From Pseudomonas sp. PDM14 (GTDB lineage Bacteria; Pseudomonadota; Gammaproteobacteria; Pseudomonadales; Pseudomonadaceae), in contig NZ_JACVAQ010000003.1 in the NCBI RefSeq assembly GCF_014851905.1, positions 62,001 to 126,000 on the forward strand: a stretch of 64,000 nt of DNA, given 5' to 3'. Numbering within the stretch: position 1 is the first letter of the stretch; every line of letters begins with the position of its first letter. The notes below the pieces were generated by a model, which saw nothing but the letters and a program-made list of their open reading frames with translations, ran no database searches and was not told where the DNA came from. Positions 25,127-38,142 of this stretch are shown here, piece by piece. The position numbers and the translations under genes were made by a program.

Positions 25127-26047
25127 ATGAATCAACCACATGAATGGTCGGCATTGGGGCGTATCGACCTGAACCTGTTCCGCGTGTTCGAGGTGATCTA
25201 CCGCGAGCGCAACCTGACCCGCGCCGCGGTGGTCCTCAGCCTCAGTCAGTCGGCGGTGAGCCATGCATTGAACCGCCTGCGCGAGCAGCTGGGTGACCCG
25301 CTGTTCGTGCGCGAGGGCCGCGGGGTGGCGCCAACGCCCCTGGCCAGGCAGCTGGCGCCCGGCATCGAGGATGCCCTGAGCGGGCTGTTGCGCAGCGTCA
25401 GCCGTGGGCAGCGCTTCGACCCGCTGCGCGACCGGCGGACCTTCAGCCTGAACATGCCGGAACAGATGGAGCCGGTGGTGCTGCCGATGCTGATCGCGCA
25501 CCTGCAGCGTGTCGCGCCGCAACTGGAGGTGCGCAGCAGCAGCGTGCACTGGGCCGAGCTGAAGCGCGAGCTGCTGGCCGGGCGCATCGACCTGGCCATC
25601 GAGATCGCCCGCCCGACCGATGCCGAGTTGCGCCAGCAGATGCTGCGCCAGGACCCGCTCTGCGTGGTGGCCGGCCCGGGCTTCAGCGGCGAGTTGACGG
25701 TGGAGCGCTACCTGGCGGCCGAGCACGTGGCCGTGACCTCCTGGCGTCGCGGCATCTGTGTCGAAGACCTGGCCCTGGGGCACATGGGGCTGGTGCGCCA
25801 GGTGCGCCAGCGCTGCCAGAACTACCTGTCGGCGGTGCAGCTGGTGGCGCAGGGCGAACGCCTGCTGACCATGCCGCGGCAGTACGCCGAGCTGATCAAC
25901 AGCGGGCTGCCCAACCGGCTGCTGGCGCTGCCCCTGGCGCTGCCGCCGGTGACCTTGAACCTGTACTGGGCGCGCGAGGCCGAGAACGAGGTCGGCAACC
26001 GCTGGCTGCGCGACCAGTTGCTGCAGTTGGCGACCGCCAGACCCTAG
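25127..26047 (+). CDS. LysR-family transcriptional regulator
   Basis: A 306-residue regulator: winged HTH at about 15-75 (LNLFRVFEVIYRERNLTRAA, SQSAVSHALNRLREQLGDPLFVR) followed by a two-lobe effector domain. It is transcribed away from the ligase-globin-carboxylase operon across a 156-base gap with a LysR-type motif. By the usual rule for this family it controls that operon and itself. The inducer may be an acyl-CoA or free acid; this is inference. It ends 13 bases from the convergent hydroxylase gene. Confidence 0.93.
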   Translation: MNQPHEWSALGRIDLNLFRVFEVIYRERNLTRAAVVLSLSQSAVSHALNRLREQLGDPLFVREGRGVAPTPLARQLAPGIEDALSGLLRSVSRGQRFDPLRDRRTFSLNMPEQMEPVVLPMLIAHLQRVAPQLEVRSSSVHWAELKRELLAGRIDLAIEIARPTDAELRQQMLRQDPLCVVAGPGFSGELTVERYLAAEHVAVTSWRRGICVEDLALGHMGLVRQVRQRCQNYLSAVQLVAQGERLLTMPRQYAELINSGLPNRLLALPLALPPVTLNLYWAREAENEVGNRWLRDQLLQLATARP

Positions 26048-26060
26048 GACGTGTCCGGCG

Positions 26061-27239
26061 TTAGCGCGAGGACGCCGCCGTCAGGTGTCGGGCGATGGCC
26101 CGGCGCAGCGGCGTGGCACCTTGGGCCAGGCGCAGGCTGGCGTTGCGCAGCAGGCGCGAGGGCGCGCGGTCGTCGGTGTACAGGCCGACCAGCAGATTGG
26201 TCGCCTGGTACAGCGGCCAGCTCGCCAGGTGTTGGGCGCGTGCGTAGCGTTGCAGGTGCGCGGCGGCGCCGATGTCCTGGCCGAGGTTGTCGGCGCGCAG
26301 CACGGCGTCGGCCAGGCGGCGCTGGCTGAGCAGGCCGAAGTTGAAGCCGTGGGCGGTGACCGGGTGCATGCCCACCGCGGCATCGCCGACCAGCGCGCAG
26401 CGCGGCCCGGCGAAACGCTCGGCGTAGACCCCGATCAGCGGGTAGCTGTGGCGGCTGCCAATCAGCTGCATGGCGCCCAGGCGGTGGTCGAAGCGCCGTT
26501 CCATCTCGCGGGCGAACGCGCCTTCGTCGAGCGCCAGCAGGGCGTCGATCTGCTGCTGCGGCAATGTCAGCACCGCCGAGCTGCAGCGCTCGTTGAGCGG
26601 CAGCAGCGCCAGGGTCTGGCCGTAGCCGAACCATTCCCACGCGGTCTGCTGATGGTCGCGTTCGTGGCGCATGCGGCAGACCAGCATGGTCTTGCCGAAA
26701 TCCTTGCTGTGCGCGCCGATGCCCAGGCGCCGGCGGGTTTCCGAGAAGCGGCTGTCGGCGGCGACCAGCAGGCGCGCCTGCAGCTCACGGCCATCCTGCA
26801 GGCGCAGGTGCACGCCGTGATCGTCGATGCGCAGGTCGTCCAGTTGGCAGTCATCGAGCAGCTGCACGTCGGTGCATTCGGCGACGGCCTCGAAGGCGGC
26901 GCGGCGGATCGCCTGGTTGGCGACCAGATGGCCGAGGCGCTGCTGGCCGACCTGGGCAGCCTGGATGCGCAGGGCGAACAGTGACGGGCCGTTGAACACC
27001 TGGGCGTCGCGCAGCGGGGCGATATCGGCCGGGGCGATGCGTTGCCACAGGCCGAGGCGCTGCAGTTCCTGGTGCGACGCATGGGTCAGGGCAATCTCGC
27101 GGCCGTCGAAGGCGGGCTCGGCGAGCTGGGCGCGCGGCTGGCGTTCGACCAGGGCGATGTTCAGCCCCTGGCCGGACAGCGCGCGGGCCAGGCACAGACC
27201 GGCCGGTCCGGCGCCGACGATGACGATATCCACATTCAT
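26061..27239 (-). CDS. FAD-dependent hydroxylase, UbiH/UbiF/UbiM family
   Basis: A 392-residue flavoprotein monooxygenase. The FAD-binding start is MNVDIVIVGAGPAGLCLARAL. An NAD(P)H/FAD motif is visible as LLVAADSRFSETRRRLGI, and the second FAD motif is LVGDAAVGMHPVTAHGFNFGLL. The change from the usual HPxxGQG to HPVTAHG fits the branch annotated as UbiM (5-demethoxyubiquinol 5-hydroxylase), but I cannot exclude another aromatic substrate. AGGAG is 9 bases upstream. It lies inside the block between dxs and ispA and could act in ubiquinone synthesis, downstream of the polyprenyl supply. Confidence 0.85.
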   Translation of the reverse strand: MNVDIVIVGAGPAGLCLARALSGQGLNIALVERQPRAQLAEPAFDGREIALTHASHQELQRLGLWQRIAPADIAPLRDAQVFNGPSLFALRIQAAQVGQQRLGHLVANQAIRRAAFEAVAECTDVQLLDDCQLDDLRIDDHGVHLRLQDGRELQARLLVAADSRFSETRRRLGIGAHSKDFGKTMLVCRMRHERDHQQTAWEWFGYGQTLALLPLNERCSSAVLTLPQQQIDALLALDEGAFAREMERRFDHRLGAMQLIGSRHSYPLIGVYAERFAGPRCALVGDAAVGMHPVTAHGFNFGLLSQRRLADAVLRADNLGQDIGAAAHLQRYARAQHLASWPLYQATNLLVGLYTDDRAPSRLLRNASLRLAQGATPLRRAIARHLTAASSR

Positions 27240-27456
27240 GGGGCGACACTCCTGCCTGGGACGATGGCCGGAGTCTAGAGGGCGAGCGGGGCGCAGTTAT
27301 TGCCCGAGATCATGCTGAGTCGTTGCGCGGTAGAGGCGGAGCGCCCGATTTATACGTGGAGAGAACCCGTTTGTCGGCATGCGCCGCGCACCAGCCCGGT
27401 GCGGTGCCTGGCTGCGCATGGTCGGCGTGCAGAATGGCCGGGGAGCTAACCTCGGC

Positions 27457-28344
27457 TCAATTCCGCCGTTCGACGATATAGCGCGCCAGTTCGCGCAGCG
27501 GCTCGGCACGTTCGCCGAAGGGGCGCAGGCTGTGCAGGGCCAGGTCGCGCAGCTCCAGGGCATAGGCCTTGGCCTGCTCTAAGCCGAGCAGGGCCGGGTA
27601 GGTCGGCTTGGCGTGAGCCTGGTCCTTGCCCTGGGTCTTGCCCAGGGTGGCGGTGTCGCTTTCCACGTCGAGGATGTCGTCCTGCACCTGGAACGCCAGG
27701 CCGATGGCTTGGGCGTACTGCTGCAGCGAACGCAGCGCTGCCTCGTCGGCATTGCCACTGGCCAGGGCGCCGAGCTGCACGCTGGCTTCGATCAGCGCGC
27801 CGGTCTTGTGCCGGTGCATGGTCTCCAGGGCCTGCTGGTCGAGCTGGCGTCCCACCGATTCGAGGTCGATGGCCTGGCCACCGACCATCCCGGCCGGGCC
27901 GGCGGCACGCGCCAGGCCCATGACCATGGACAGGCGCAGATTGGCGTCCTGCGGATTGCGCCGCGGGTCGGCGAGCACTTCGAAGGCCAGGCTCTGCAGG
28001 CCGTCGCCGGCGAGGATCGCACAGGCTTCGTCGTAGGCCTTGTGGGTGGTCGGTTTGCCGCGGCGCAGGTCGTCGTCATCCATCGCCGGCAGGTCGTCGT
28101 GCACCAGCGAGTAGGCGTGGATCAGCTCCACCGCGCAGGCGGCGCCGTCGGCACGGTCGAGATTGCCGTCGAGGGCTTCGCAGGCGGCGTACACCAGCAG
28201 TGGGCGCACGCGCTTGCCGCCGCCGGCGACGCTGTAGTGCATGGCCTGGTAGATGCGCGCCAGCTCACTGCGCGGGGCATCGAAGAGGCTGGCCAGTTGC
28301 GTGTCGACCCGCTCCTGGGCGCGCTGCATGTAGGCCGCGATCAT
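27457..28344 (-). CDS. ispA: Farnesyl diphosphate synthase
   Basis: A 295-residue short-chain polyprenyl synthase. The first Asp-rich motif is [17 protein letters not shown], the second is [13 protein letters not shown], and [10 protein letters not shown] binds the diphosphate. It condenses IPP with DMAPP and then GPP. The ATG overlaps the xseB stop (ATGA at 28341-28344), the conserved xseB-ispA coupling. The following dxs found in many relatives is displaced; a 217-base gap without an obvious terminator follows ispA. Confidence 0.97.
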   Translation of the reverse strand: MIAAYMQRAQERVDTQLASLFDAPRSELARIYQAMHYSVAGGGKRVRPLLVYAACEALDGNLDRADGAACAVELIHAYSLVHDDLPAMDDDDLRRGKPTTHKAYDEACAILAGDGLQSLAFEVLADPRRNPQDANLRLSMVMGLARAAGPAGMVGGQAIDLESVGRQLDQQALETMHRHKTGALIEASVQLGALASGNADEAALRSLQQYAQAIGLAFQVQDDILDVESDTATLGKTQGKDQAHAKPTYPALLGLEQAKAYALELRDLALHSLRPFGERAEPLRELARYIVERRN

Positions 28345-28583
28345 GCCTGCTGGTCCGCATCGAAGGGGGCTTCCTCCAGTTCGCCGTCACGCTCGAGAAG
28401 AATCTGCACCTTCTGCTCGGCCTGGGCCAGCGAGGCCTGGCAGTCGCGAGTCAGGCGGATGCCCTGCTCGAAGGCGGTCAGCGAGTCTTCCAGCGACAGC
28501 TCGCCGCCTTCCAGGCGCTCGACCAGTGTCTGCAGGTCGGCGAGGGATTGTTCGAAGTCGACGGCGGCTTTCTTGCGGGCCAT
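28341..28583 (-). CDS. xseB: Exodeoxyribonuclease VII small subunit
   Basis: An 80-residue helical protein starting [20 protein letters not shown], with [20 protein letters not shown] and [20 protein letters not shown], the signature of XseB. It partners XseA (not in this window). I choose ATG 28583 rather than the GTG two codons upstream because family members start MARKK. It is coupled to ispA. Confidence 0.96.
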   Translation of the reverse strand: MARKKAAVDFEQSLADLQTLVERLEGGELSLEDSLTAFEQGIRLTRDCQASLAQAEQKVQILLERDGELEEAPFDADQQA

Positions 28584-28614
28584 GGGCACGGGTCTCGGAG
28601 GCTCTGGAAAGGGC

Positions 28615-28634
28615 GCGGCATCCGTGGATGCCGC
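28615..28634 (-). terminator. Hairpin between the PqiC-like gene and xseB, possible weak terminator
   Basis: GCGGCATCC, GT, GGATGCCGC: a perfect 9-bp stem starting 18 bases after the stop of the lipoprotein gene. On the minus strand it is followed by GCCCTTTCC, which is only weakly T-rich. It may reduce read-through from parC/PqiC into xseB-ispA, or protect the mRNA 3' end. Confidence 0.45.
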
Positions 28635-28652
28635 AGATGTGGGGCGTGACGG

Positions 28653-29366
28653 TCAGAAGCGCAGCACGTCGCCGCTGCTGCGCGCCGGCGCGACCATCGG
28701 GATGTTCGGTTGCGGGCGCTGTGCCGGCTTGGCGGGGCGCGAGGCCGGTTGCACCGGTTTCGGCGCTTCGGCCAGTGGCTGGCCGCGCAGTGGTTCGATG
28801 GCGGCGGCGAGCTGGTCGGTGAGCTGGCGCAACAGCACGCTCTGTGCCTGCACCTGGGCCGCCGGGCTGCCGGTGTGGGCCTGTTGCAGGCGCAGCAGCT
28901 GGCTGTCACGCAGACGGCCGCCGCGGTCGAGCAGGCGCCACTGGGCTTCCAGCACGGCCGGGTGCTGCGGACCGGAATCCAGGCGGCTGATGGTCAGCAG
29001 AACCTGGACGTCGGGAGTGAAGCCGGGGTTGGCCGGGGCCAGCACCATGCGTTGGCTGTCGAGTTGCGCGGCAAGCTGGCGCAGCAGCAGCTGGTCGATG
29101 TCCGAGGCCAGGCTACCGGCCCAGCGCGCATCGTCGGCGGGCACCAGGCTGCCATCGGCCTGGCGTTGCAGGAAGGCTTCGCGCTGCAGGTAGTCGGCGA
29201 TGGACACCGGACCGAGCAGCACGGCGAGGCCTTGCTCTTGTTTGGGTACTTCCGGACTGCCGCTGTCGAGTTGGTACAGCGGCACCGCCTGGTGCGTCGT
29301 GCAACCGGCCAGGCCGAGCAGGCCAGTCAGCAGCAGAACAGCGGGGAGGCGTAACACAGTCATCAT
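28653..29366 (-). CDS. PqiC/YmbA-family lipoprotein
   Basis: A 237-residue lipoprotein precursor: MMTVLRLPAVLLLTGLLGLAGCTTHQ has a lipobox LAGC. The mature part resembles the ABC-type auxiliary lipoproteins of the PqiC family (YQLDSG, VLLGPVSIADYLQREAFLQR, DIDQLLLRQLAAQLDS), then a Pro/Ala-rich tail (about 195-230). PqiC works with PqiA/PqiB in lipid transport across the envelope, but no pqiA or pqiB gene is adjacent, so the partner must be elsewhere or the role has diverged. Confidence 0.82.
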   Translation of the reverse strand: MMTVLRLPAVLLLTGLLGLAGCTTHQAVPLYQLDSGSPEVPKQEQGLAVLLGPVSIADYLQREAFLQRQADGSLVPADDARWAGSLASDIDQLLLRQLAAQLDSQRMVLAPANPGFTPDVQVLLTISRLDSGPQHPAVLEAQWRLLDRGGRLRDSQLLRLQQAHTGSPAAQVQAQSVLLRQLTDQLAAAIEPLRGQPLAEAPKPVQPASRPAKPAQRPQPNIPMVAPARSSGDVLRF

Positions 29367-29494
29367 TTCACCCTGTGGGCCGCGGGTGGCGGCCGGCAGT
29401 CAGACGCGGACCTGCAGTGGCAGGCCCTGCGGCCGTCTATCATCCGTCAAAGCGCCGCCGGACTCCAGCCCGAGGCGCTCTATGGCGCTGGCCG

Positions 29495-31747
29495 TCAGGC
29501 TTCCACCAGCAGCGCGTCGACGCGCTGGAAGCCCCGTGGCAGCTTGTTGCCGCGCCGTCCGCGTTCGCCCTTGTAGTGCTCCAGGTCGTCCGGTTTAAGC
29601 GACAGAGTGCGCTTGCCGGCCTGCAGCACCAGGGTCGCGCCGGCTGGCAGGACGGCCAGGTCGGTGAGGTATTCCTCGCGACTGGCGACCCGCTCGCCGG
29701 GGATGCCGATGATCTTGTTGCCCTTGCCTTTGCCCAGTTGCGGCAGGTCGGCGACCTTGAACAGCAGCAGGCGGCCTTCGGTGGTCACCGCGGCCAGCCA
29801 GTCTTCCTCGCGGTTGGCCAGCGGCTTGGGTGGCACCACCAGGGCGCCGGTAGGCAGGGTGAGCAGGGCCTTGCCGGCCTTGTTCTTGGCCTGCAGGTCC
29901 TCGCCCTTGACCACGAAGCCGTAGCCGGCGTCCGAGGCGATCACGTACAGCGCGTTGTCGTCCGGCAGCAGCACGCAGTCGAAGGTCGCGCCCGGTGGCG
30001 GTTGCAGGCGACCGGTGAGCGGTTCGCCCTGGCCGCGTGCCGACGGCAGCGTGTGGGCGGCCAGCGAGTAGCTGCGCCCGGTGGAGTCGATGAACACCGC
30101 GTACTGGTTCGAGCGCCCCGGTGCCGAGGTCTTGAAGCCGTCGCCGGCCTTGTACGACAGGCCGGTGGCGTCGATGTCGTGGCCCTTGGCACAGCGCACC
30201 CAGCCTTTTTCCGAGAGCACCACGGTGACCGGTTCGGTCGGCATCAGCTCGTTTTCGGACAGGGCCTTGGCTTCGGCGCGGGCAACGATCGGCGAGCGGC
30301 GGTCGTCGCCGTACTTCTCGGCGTCGTCGAGGATTTCCTGGCGCACCAGCTTCTTCAGCTTGGTTTCGCTGCCGAGCAGGGCCAGCAGCTTGGCGCGCTC
30401 CTTGGCCAGCTCGTCCTGCTCGCCGCGGATCTTCATCTCTTCCAGGCGCGCCAGCTGACGCAGGCGGGTGTCGAGGATGTAGTCGGCCTGGATCTCGGTG
30501 AGGCCGAAGCGCTCCATCAGCACCGGCTTGGGCGAGTCTTCGGTGCGGATGATATGGATCACTTCATCCAGGTTGAGGAAGGCCGCGAGCAAGCCTTCCA
30601 ACAGGTGCAGGCGCTTCTCGACCTTGTCCAGGCGGAACTGCAGGCGGCGGCGCACGGTGCCGACGCGGTACACCAGCCATTCGGTGAGCAGGGTGCGCAG
30701 GTCCTTCACCGACGGCTTGCCGTCGAGACCGATGACGTTGGTGTTGACCCGGTAGCTGGATTCCAGCTCGGTGGTGGCGAACAGGTGCTGCATCAGCTCA
30801 TCGGCATCCACGCGGTTGGAGCGCGGGATGATGACGATGCGGCAGGGGTGCTCATGGTCCGATTCGTCGCGCAGGTCGGCGACCATCGGCAGCTTCTTGG
30901 CCTGCATTTGCGCGGCGATCTGCTCCAGCACTTTGGCTCCGGAGACCTGGTGCGGCAGGGCGGTGACCACGATGTCGCCGTCCTCGACGCGGTACACGGC
31001 GCGCATGCGCACCGAGCCCTTGCCGGTCTCGTAGATCTTCAGCAGGTCAGCACGCGGGGTGATGACTTCCGCCTCGGTGGGAAAGTCCGGGCCGAGGATG
31101 TGCTCGCAGAGCTGCTCGACCGTGGCGTTCGGCTCGTCCAGCAGGCGTACGCAGGCGCTGGCGACTTCGCGCAGGTTGTGCGGCGGCACGTCGGTGGCCA
31201 TGCCCACGGCGATGCCGGTGGTGCCGTTGAGCAGGATGTTCGGCAGGCGCGCCGGCAGGGTGGCCGGCTCGTCGAGGGTGCCGTCGAAGTTCGGCACCCA
31301 GTCCACGGTGCCCTGGCCCAGCTCGCTGAGCAGCACTTCCGAATAGCGCGACAGGCGCGCCTCGGTGTAGCGCATGGCGGCGAAGGACTTGGGATCGTCC
31401 GGCGCACCCCAGTTGCCCTGGCCGTCGACCAGGGTGTAGCGGTAGCTGAACGGCTGCGCCATCAGCACCATGGCTTCGTAGCAGGCGCTGTCGCCGTGCG
31501 GGTGGAACTTGCCGAGCACGTCACCGACGGTACGCGCCGATTTCTTGTGCTTGGAGTCGGCGTCCAGGCCCAGCTCGCTCATGGCGTAGACGATGCGCCG
31601 CTGCACGGGCTTCAAGCCGTCGCCGATATGCGGCAGGGCGCGGTCCATGATCACGTACATGGAGTAGTTGAGATAAGCCTGCTCGGTGAAGTCGGCAAGG
31701 GACCGACGTTCCACGCCTTCCAGGCTCAAATCGAGGGAGTCGCTCAT
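29495..31747 (-). CDS. parC: DNA topoisomerase IV subunit A
   Basis: A 750-residue subunit. The catalytic Tyr lies in [11 protein letters not shown] near residue 126. The quinolone-resistance region reads [10 protein letters not shown] with Ser87 and Glu91, the drug-sensitive state by P. aeruginosa numbering. The C-terminal beta-pinwheel (about 500-750) is of the ParC type. It starts 13 bases after the retropepsin gene, so it is cotranscribed with parE and the two small genes between them. Confidence 0.98.
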   Translation of the reverse strand: MSDSLDLSLEGVERRSLADFTEQAYLNYSMYVIMDRALPHIGDGLKPVQRRIVYAMSELGLDADSKHKKSARTVGDVLGKFHPHGDSACYEAMVLMAQPFSYRYTLVDGQGNWGAPDDPKSFAAMRYTEARLSRYSEVLLSELGQGTVDWVPNFDGTLDEPATLPARLPNILLNGTTGIAVGMATDVPPHNLREVASACVRLLDEPNATVEQLCEHILGPDFPTEAEVITPRADLLKIYETGKGSVRMRAVYRVEDGDIVVTALPHQVSGAKVLEQIAAQMQAKKLPMVADLRDESDHEHPCRIVIIPRSNRVDADELMQHLFATTELESSYRVNTNVIGLDGKPSVKDLRTLLTEWLVYRVGTVRRRLQFRLDKVEKRLHLLEGLLAAFLNLDEVIHIIRTEDSPKPVLMERFGLTEIQADYILDTRLRQLARLEEMKIRGEQDELAKERAKLLALLGSETKLKKLVRQEILDDAEKYGDDRRSPIVARAEAKALSENELMPTEPVTVVLSEKGWVRCAKGHDIDATGLSYKAGDGFKTSAPGRSNQYAVFIDSTGRSYSLAAHTLPSARGQGEPLTGRLQPPPGATFDCVLLPDDNALYVIASDAGYGFVVKGEDLQAKNKAGKALLTLPTGALVVPPKPLANREEDWLAAVTTEGRLLLFKVADLPQLGKGKGNKIIGIPGERVASREEYLTDLAVLPAGATLVLQAGKRTLSLKPDDLEHYKGERGRRGNKLPRGFQRVDALLVEA

Positions 31748-31760
31748 GCGTGCCTCAGGG

Positions 31761-32287
31761 TCATTTCAGTGAAGTCGATTGGCGCAGCACCAGGGTGCCG
31801 CCCTTTTGAGTGAATTCGAGTTGCTTGAGGGCGCTCATGCCGAGCAGCACCTCGTCGCCATCCATACCGGGGGCGATCAGCGCGGCCACGTCGTGCAGCT
31901 GGATGTCGCCAAGCTGCAGGCTGTTCAGGCGCGTGCGGTAGCCGGTGGATTGGCCGTTGGCGGTGCTCAGGGTGATCGGCGCGCCGCGCTTGAGCCCCAG
32001 TTCGTCGGCGAGGCCGGCGGGAATCGCCACGGCACTGGCGCCGGTGTCGAGGAGGAAGGTCACGGTGTCGCCGTTGATCTGTCCGTCGAGCAAATAGTGG
32101 CCGCCGCGGCCGCTGGCCAGGCGCACTTCGATGAAGTCCGTGCCGTGCACCGATTGCGGCTGCTGGTTGGGGTTGGCCTGGCGGTCTTCCCACTTGCCGA
32201 AGAAGTGCGTGGCCAGCAGCAGGCCGGCGCCCCAGGCGAGCACCAGCATCACGCGGCCGGCGCGTTTGCCGGCTGGCTGGGCGTCGC

Positions 32288-32291
<4 letters not shown>
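31761..32291 (-). CDS. Retropepsin-like aspartic protease, membrane-anchored (TIGR02281 type)
   Basis: A 176-residue protein with one N-terminal membrane segment (about 13-28, [17 protein letters not shown]) and a periplasmic single-lobe aspartic protease domain: [20 protein letters not shown] (catalytic Asp near 82) and [13 protein letters not shown]. It overlaps the upstream phytase-like gene by 4 bases (ATGA). It differs from the protein at 12475 by being anchored rather than fully exported and by lacking the extra N-terminal beta domain. The substrate is unknown. Confidence 0.88.
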
Positions 32292-35943
<3,652 letters not shown>

Positions 35944-36759
35944 TCAATAGCCTTTGACGCTGTAGTCCACTTCGAAGTGGATGCCGGTGACGCGCGATAC
36001 GCCGGTCTCCAGGCGCCCGTCATCGTGCAGGCGCAGCCAGCGATAGCCGGGCGCGGTGGTGTCGACCTGGAACTCCTCGCTGCCGGGGGCGAACTGCACG
36101 CAGGTCGAGGGCGAGGCGAGCAGGCGCACATCGTTGCGCAGCTGATCGAATTCCTGGTGCACGTGGCCCCAGAGCACGGCGCGTACCTGCGGGAAACGGT
36201 CGAGCACACCGAACAGCGCATTCGGGTTGCGCACGCCGATGGGTTCCATCCAGCTGCAGCCGATCGAGACCGGGTGATGGTGGAAGCACACCAGGTGGTG
36301 GCGTTCCGGTGCCTCGCTGAGCGCACGTTCGAGCAGGGCCAGCTGGTCCTCGGCGAGGTAGCCGGGTACGGCGCCAGGAATCGAGGAGTCGAGCAGGGTG
36401 ATGCGCCAGTTGCCCAAGTCCACCACCGGCTCGAGCAGGTCGCTGCCGGTGCAGGCCTCGCGCATCATCGGGACTTCGTCGTGGTTGCCGGGGAACCAGC
36501 GCGCGCTGTCGCCGACCGTTTCGGTCATCTGGCGAAAGCGCTGGTAGGAGTCGAGCGTGCCGTCCTGGGACAGGTCGCCGGTGGCGAGCATCAGGTCGAT
36601 CCGTGGCTGTTCGTCGAGCACGCGCTCGATCACCCGTTGCAGGCTGTCGCAGGTGTTCATGCCGAGCAGTTTGCCGTCTTCTTCGGCAAACAGATGGCTG
36701 TCGGAAAGCTGCACCAGCAGTACCGATTGGCCGTTGGCAAGGTGAGCAGGGTGCGACAA
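35944..36759 (-). CDS. cpdA: 3',5'-cyclic-AMP phosphodiesterase
   Basis: A 271-residue calcineurin-fold phosphodiesterase. Metal motifs: VQLSDSHLF (D-x-H), LATGDLSQDGT (GDxxxD), FPGNHDEVP (GNHD/E), CFHHHP and VLWGHVHQEF (GHxH). It hydrolyses cAMP and so sets Vfr activity. No ATG gives a sensible N-terminus: the TTG at 36759 (SHPAHLANGQSVLLVQL) has GGAG exactly 8 bases upstream and gives the family length, so I choose it. The in-frame ATG at 36885 would add a Pro-rich 42-residue leader. Confidence 0.93.
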   Translation of the reverse strand: MSHPAHLANGQSVLLVQLSDSHLFAEEDGKLLGMNTCDSLQRVIERVLDEQPRIDLMLATGDLSQDGTLDSYQRFRQMTETVGDSARWFPGNHDEVPMMREACTGSDLLEPVVDLGNWRITLLDSSIPGAVPGYLAEDQLALLERALSEAPERHHLVCFHHHPVSIGCSWMEPIGVRNPNALFGVLDRFPQVRAVLWGHVHQEFDQLRNDVRLLASPSTCVQFAPGSEEFQVDTTAPGYRWLRLHDDGRLETGVSRVTGIHFEVDYSVKGY

Positions 36760-36827
36760 AGTGCCAGCTCCAGGAGGTGTTCGCAGGATTATGGTGGGTG
36801 GATACGGATTCGGTAAACCCGCTAAAC

Positions 36828-36840
36828 GTGAACTGGTCAC
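36828..36840 (-). promoter_or_regulatory. Candidate Vfr (CRP-type) site upstream of cpdA
   Basis: GTGA-ACTGG-TCAC is an inverted repeat of CRP half-sites with a 5-base rather than 6-base spacer; one half extends to TCACAT as in the Vfr consensus. It is about 70 bases upstream of the chosen cpdA start. In P. aeruginosa cpdA is reported to be activated by cAMP-Vfr, which would make a feedback loop. The wrong spacer keeps confidence low. Confidence 0.4.
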
Positions 36841-36900
36841 ATTTGCCGTGTACCGGCAGGGCGAATGCGGCGCGACTGGAGGCAAAAAAGCGCAGGTGGG

Positions 36901-37347
36901 CTAGAGCACCGGCGCCAGTTCGTGACCGCAGGCCAGGCAGTGGCTCAGCCATTCGCCGAGGAACAGGTTGAGCTGGGTCTTCTCGTCCGGCTGATGCATG
37001 GCGGCGTTGGGGTAGGCATAGATGCTGCGAAAGCGCCGGGCGTTTTCCGCGCTGGTCACTTCAGCCATGCGTGCATCGTGGTACACGCGCACTTCCAGTT
37101 TCGGAACCGGCAGCCACGGCAGGCTGTGCTCCTGGCGTACCTGCAGGGTGGTGGTGTACGGGCAGCTTTCCAGTACCTGCAGCACCAGCACCCCGAGCAG
37201 CTGGTCGCCCTGGCTCAGCGCCACGCGCCGCTCGCCGTGCATGTCGCGCATGCCTGGCAGCAGGCGCAACAGGCGCGCATAGTTGGCTTCGCAAGCGCTC
37301 TGCAGCTCGACCAGGTCGACGCGGTAGCGCTCGCGCAGCAGGTTCAT
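36901..37347 (-). CDS. DUF1249 protein (YqiB family)
   Basis: A 148-residue protein starting MNLLRERYRVDLVELQSACE. It has LLRLLPGMRDMHGERRVAL, YTTTLQVRQEHSLPWLPVPK and a C-terminal LNLFLGEWLSHCLACGHELA, the conserved DUF1249 shape. Its ATG overlaps the nudF stop (ATGA at 37344-37347). The nudF-DUF1249-cpdA order is the same as nudF-yqiB-cpdA in E. coli. No function is established. Confidence 0.93.
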   Translation of the reverse strand: MNLLRERYRVDLVELQSACEANYARLLRLLPGMRDMHGERRVALSQGDQLLGVLVLQVLESCPYTTTLQVRQEHSLPWLPVPKLEVRVYHDARMAEVTSAENARRFRSIYAYPNAAMHQPDEKTQLNLFLGEWLSHCLACGHELAPVL

Positions 37348-37961
37348 GACCACAGCCCGCGCACTTCGCCGCGGTTCAGCGCCAGCCATTGCAGGGCAAT
37401 GATGCTCGCGGCGTTGTTGATGCGCCCATCCTTCACCGCCTGCAGGGCATCCTCCAGCGGCCACACGCTGACGCGAATGTCCTCGCCCTCTTCGGCCAGG
37501 CCATGCACGCCGCCGGCACCTTCGCTGTCGCAACGACCGACGAACAGGTAGACCAGCTCGTCCGAGCCGCCGGGCGACGGGAAATAGGTGGTGATCGGCC
37601 ACAGCGCGCCGAGGGTCAGGTTGGCTTCTTCGATGGCTTCGCGGCGGGCGACTTCTTCCGGCTCTTCATCCTTGTCGATCAGCCCGGCGACCAGCTCGAT
37701 CATCCACGGGTTGCTGCTCTTCTGCATGGCGCCGACGCGGAACTGCTCGATCAGCACCACGCTGTCGCGTTGCGGGTCGTAAGGCAGCACGCACACGGCG
37801 TTGTGCCGCACGAACAGCTCGCGGCTCAGTTGCGGGCCCATCGCCCCGGAGAACTGGCGGTGACGCAGGTGCAGGCGATCGAGCTTGTAGAAGCCCTTGA
37901 AGCAGTTTTCGCGCTCGATGATCTCGACGTCGTCGGCGGCGGGAATGAAGGTTTCGGGCAT
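37344..37961 (-). CDS. nudF: ADP-ribose pyrophosphatase (Nudix)
   Basis: A 205-residue Nudix hydrolase. The Nudix box is GLIDKDEEPEEVARREAIEE (with A-N-L after it), and SPGGSDELVYLFVGRCD is the loop typical of ADP-ribose pyrophosphatases. It cleaves ADP-ribose to AMP and ribose-5-phosphate. It is the first gene of the nudF-DUF1249-cpdA-yqiA-parE run, divergent from the lipoprotein gene at 38143 across 181 bases. Confidence 0.95.
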   Translation of the reverse strand: MPETFIPAADDVEIIERENCFKGFYKLDRLHLRHRQFSGAMGPQLSRELFVRHNAVCVLPYDPQRDSVVLIEQFRVGAMQKSSNPWMIELVAGLIDKDEEPEEVARREAIEEANLTLGALWPITTYFPSPGGSDELVYLFVGRCDSEGAGGVHGLAEEGEDIRVSVWPLEDALQAVKDGRINNAASIIALQWLALNRGEVRGLWS

Positions 37962-38142
37962 GCACGTGCACTCATGGATGATCGGTTTCTGGCGCCATCC
38001 TAGCGCCCTGCTTCACTGGGCGCAGCCTCCAGGAGGATTCGCCGCAGACAGGTAAGGTGGAACTTGGCAGACTGCGCGGCGGGAACGCCCCCGGCTGTGC
38101 AGAGTCGAAACGCCAGCCCGCAGCGCACGACAAGGAAACCGC

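Noticed and set aside
29375..31813. 812-residue open frame on the plus strand
   Set aside because: It is fully antisense to parC, whose protein has all topoisomerase motifs. Long antisense frames are expected from GC-rich third positions.
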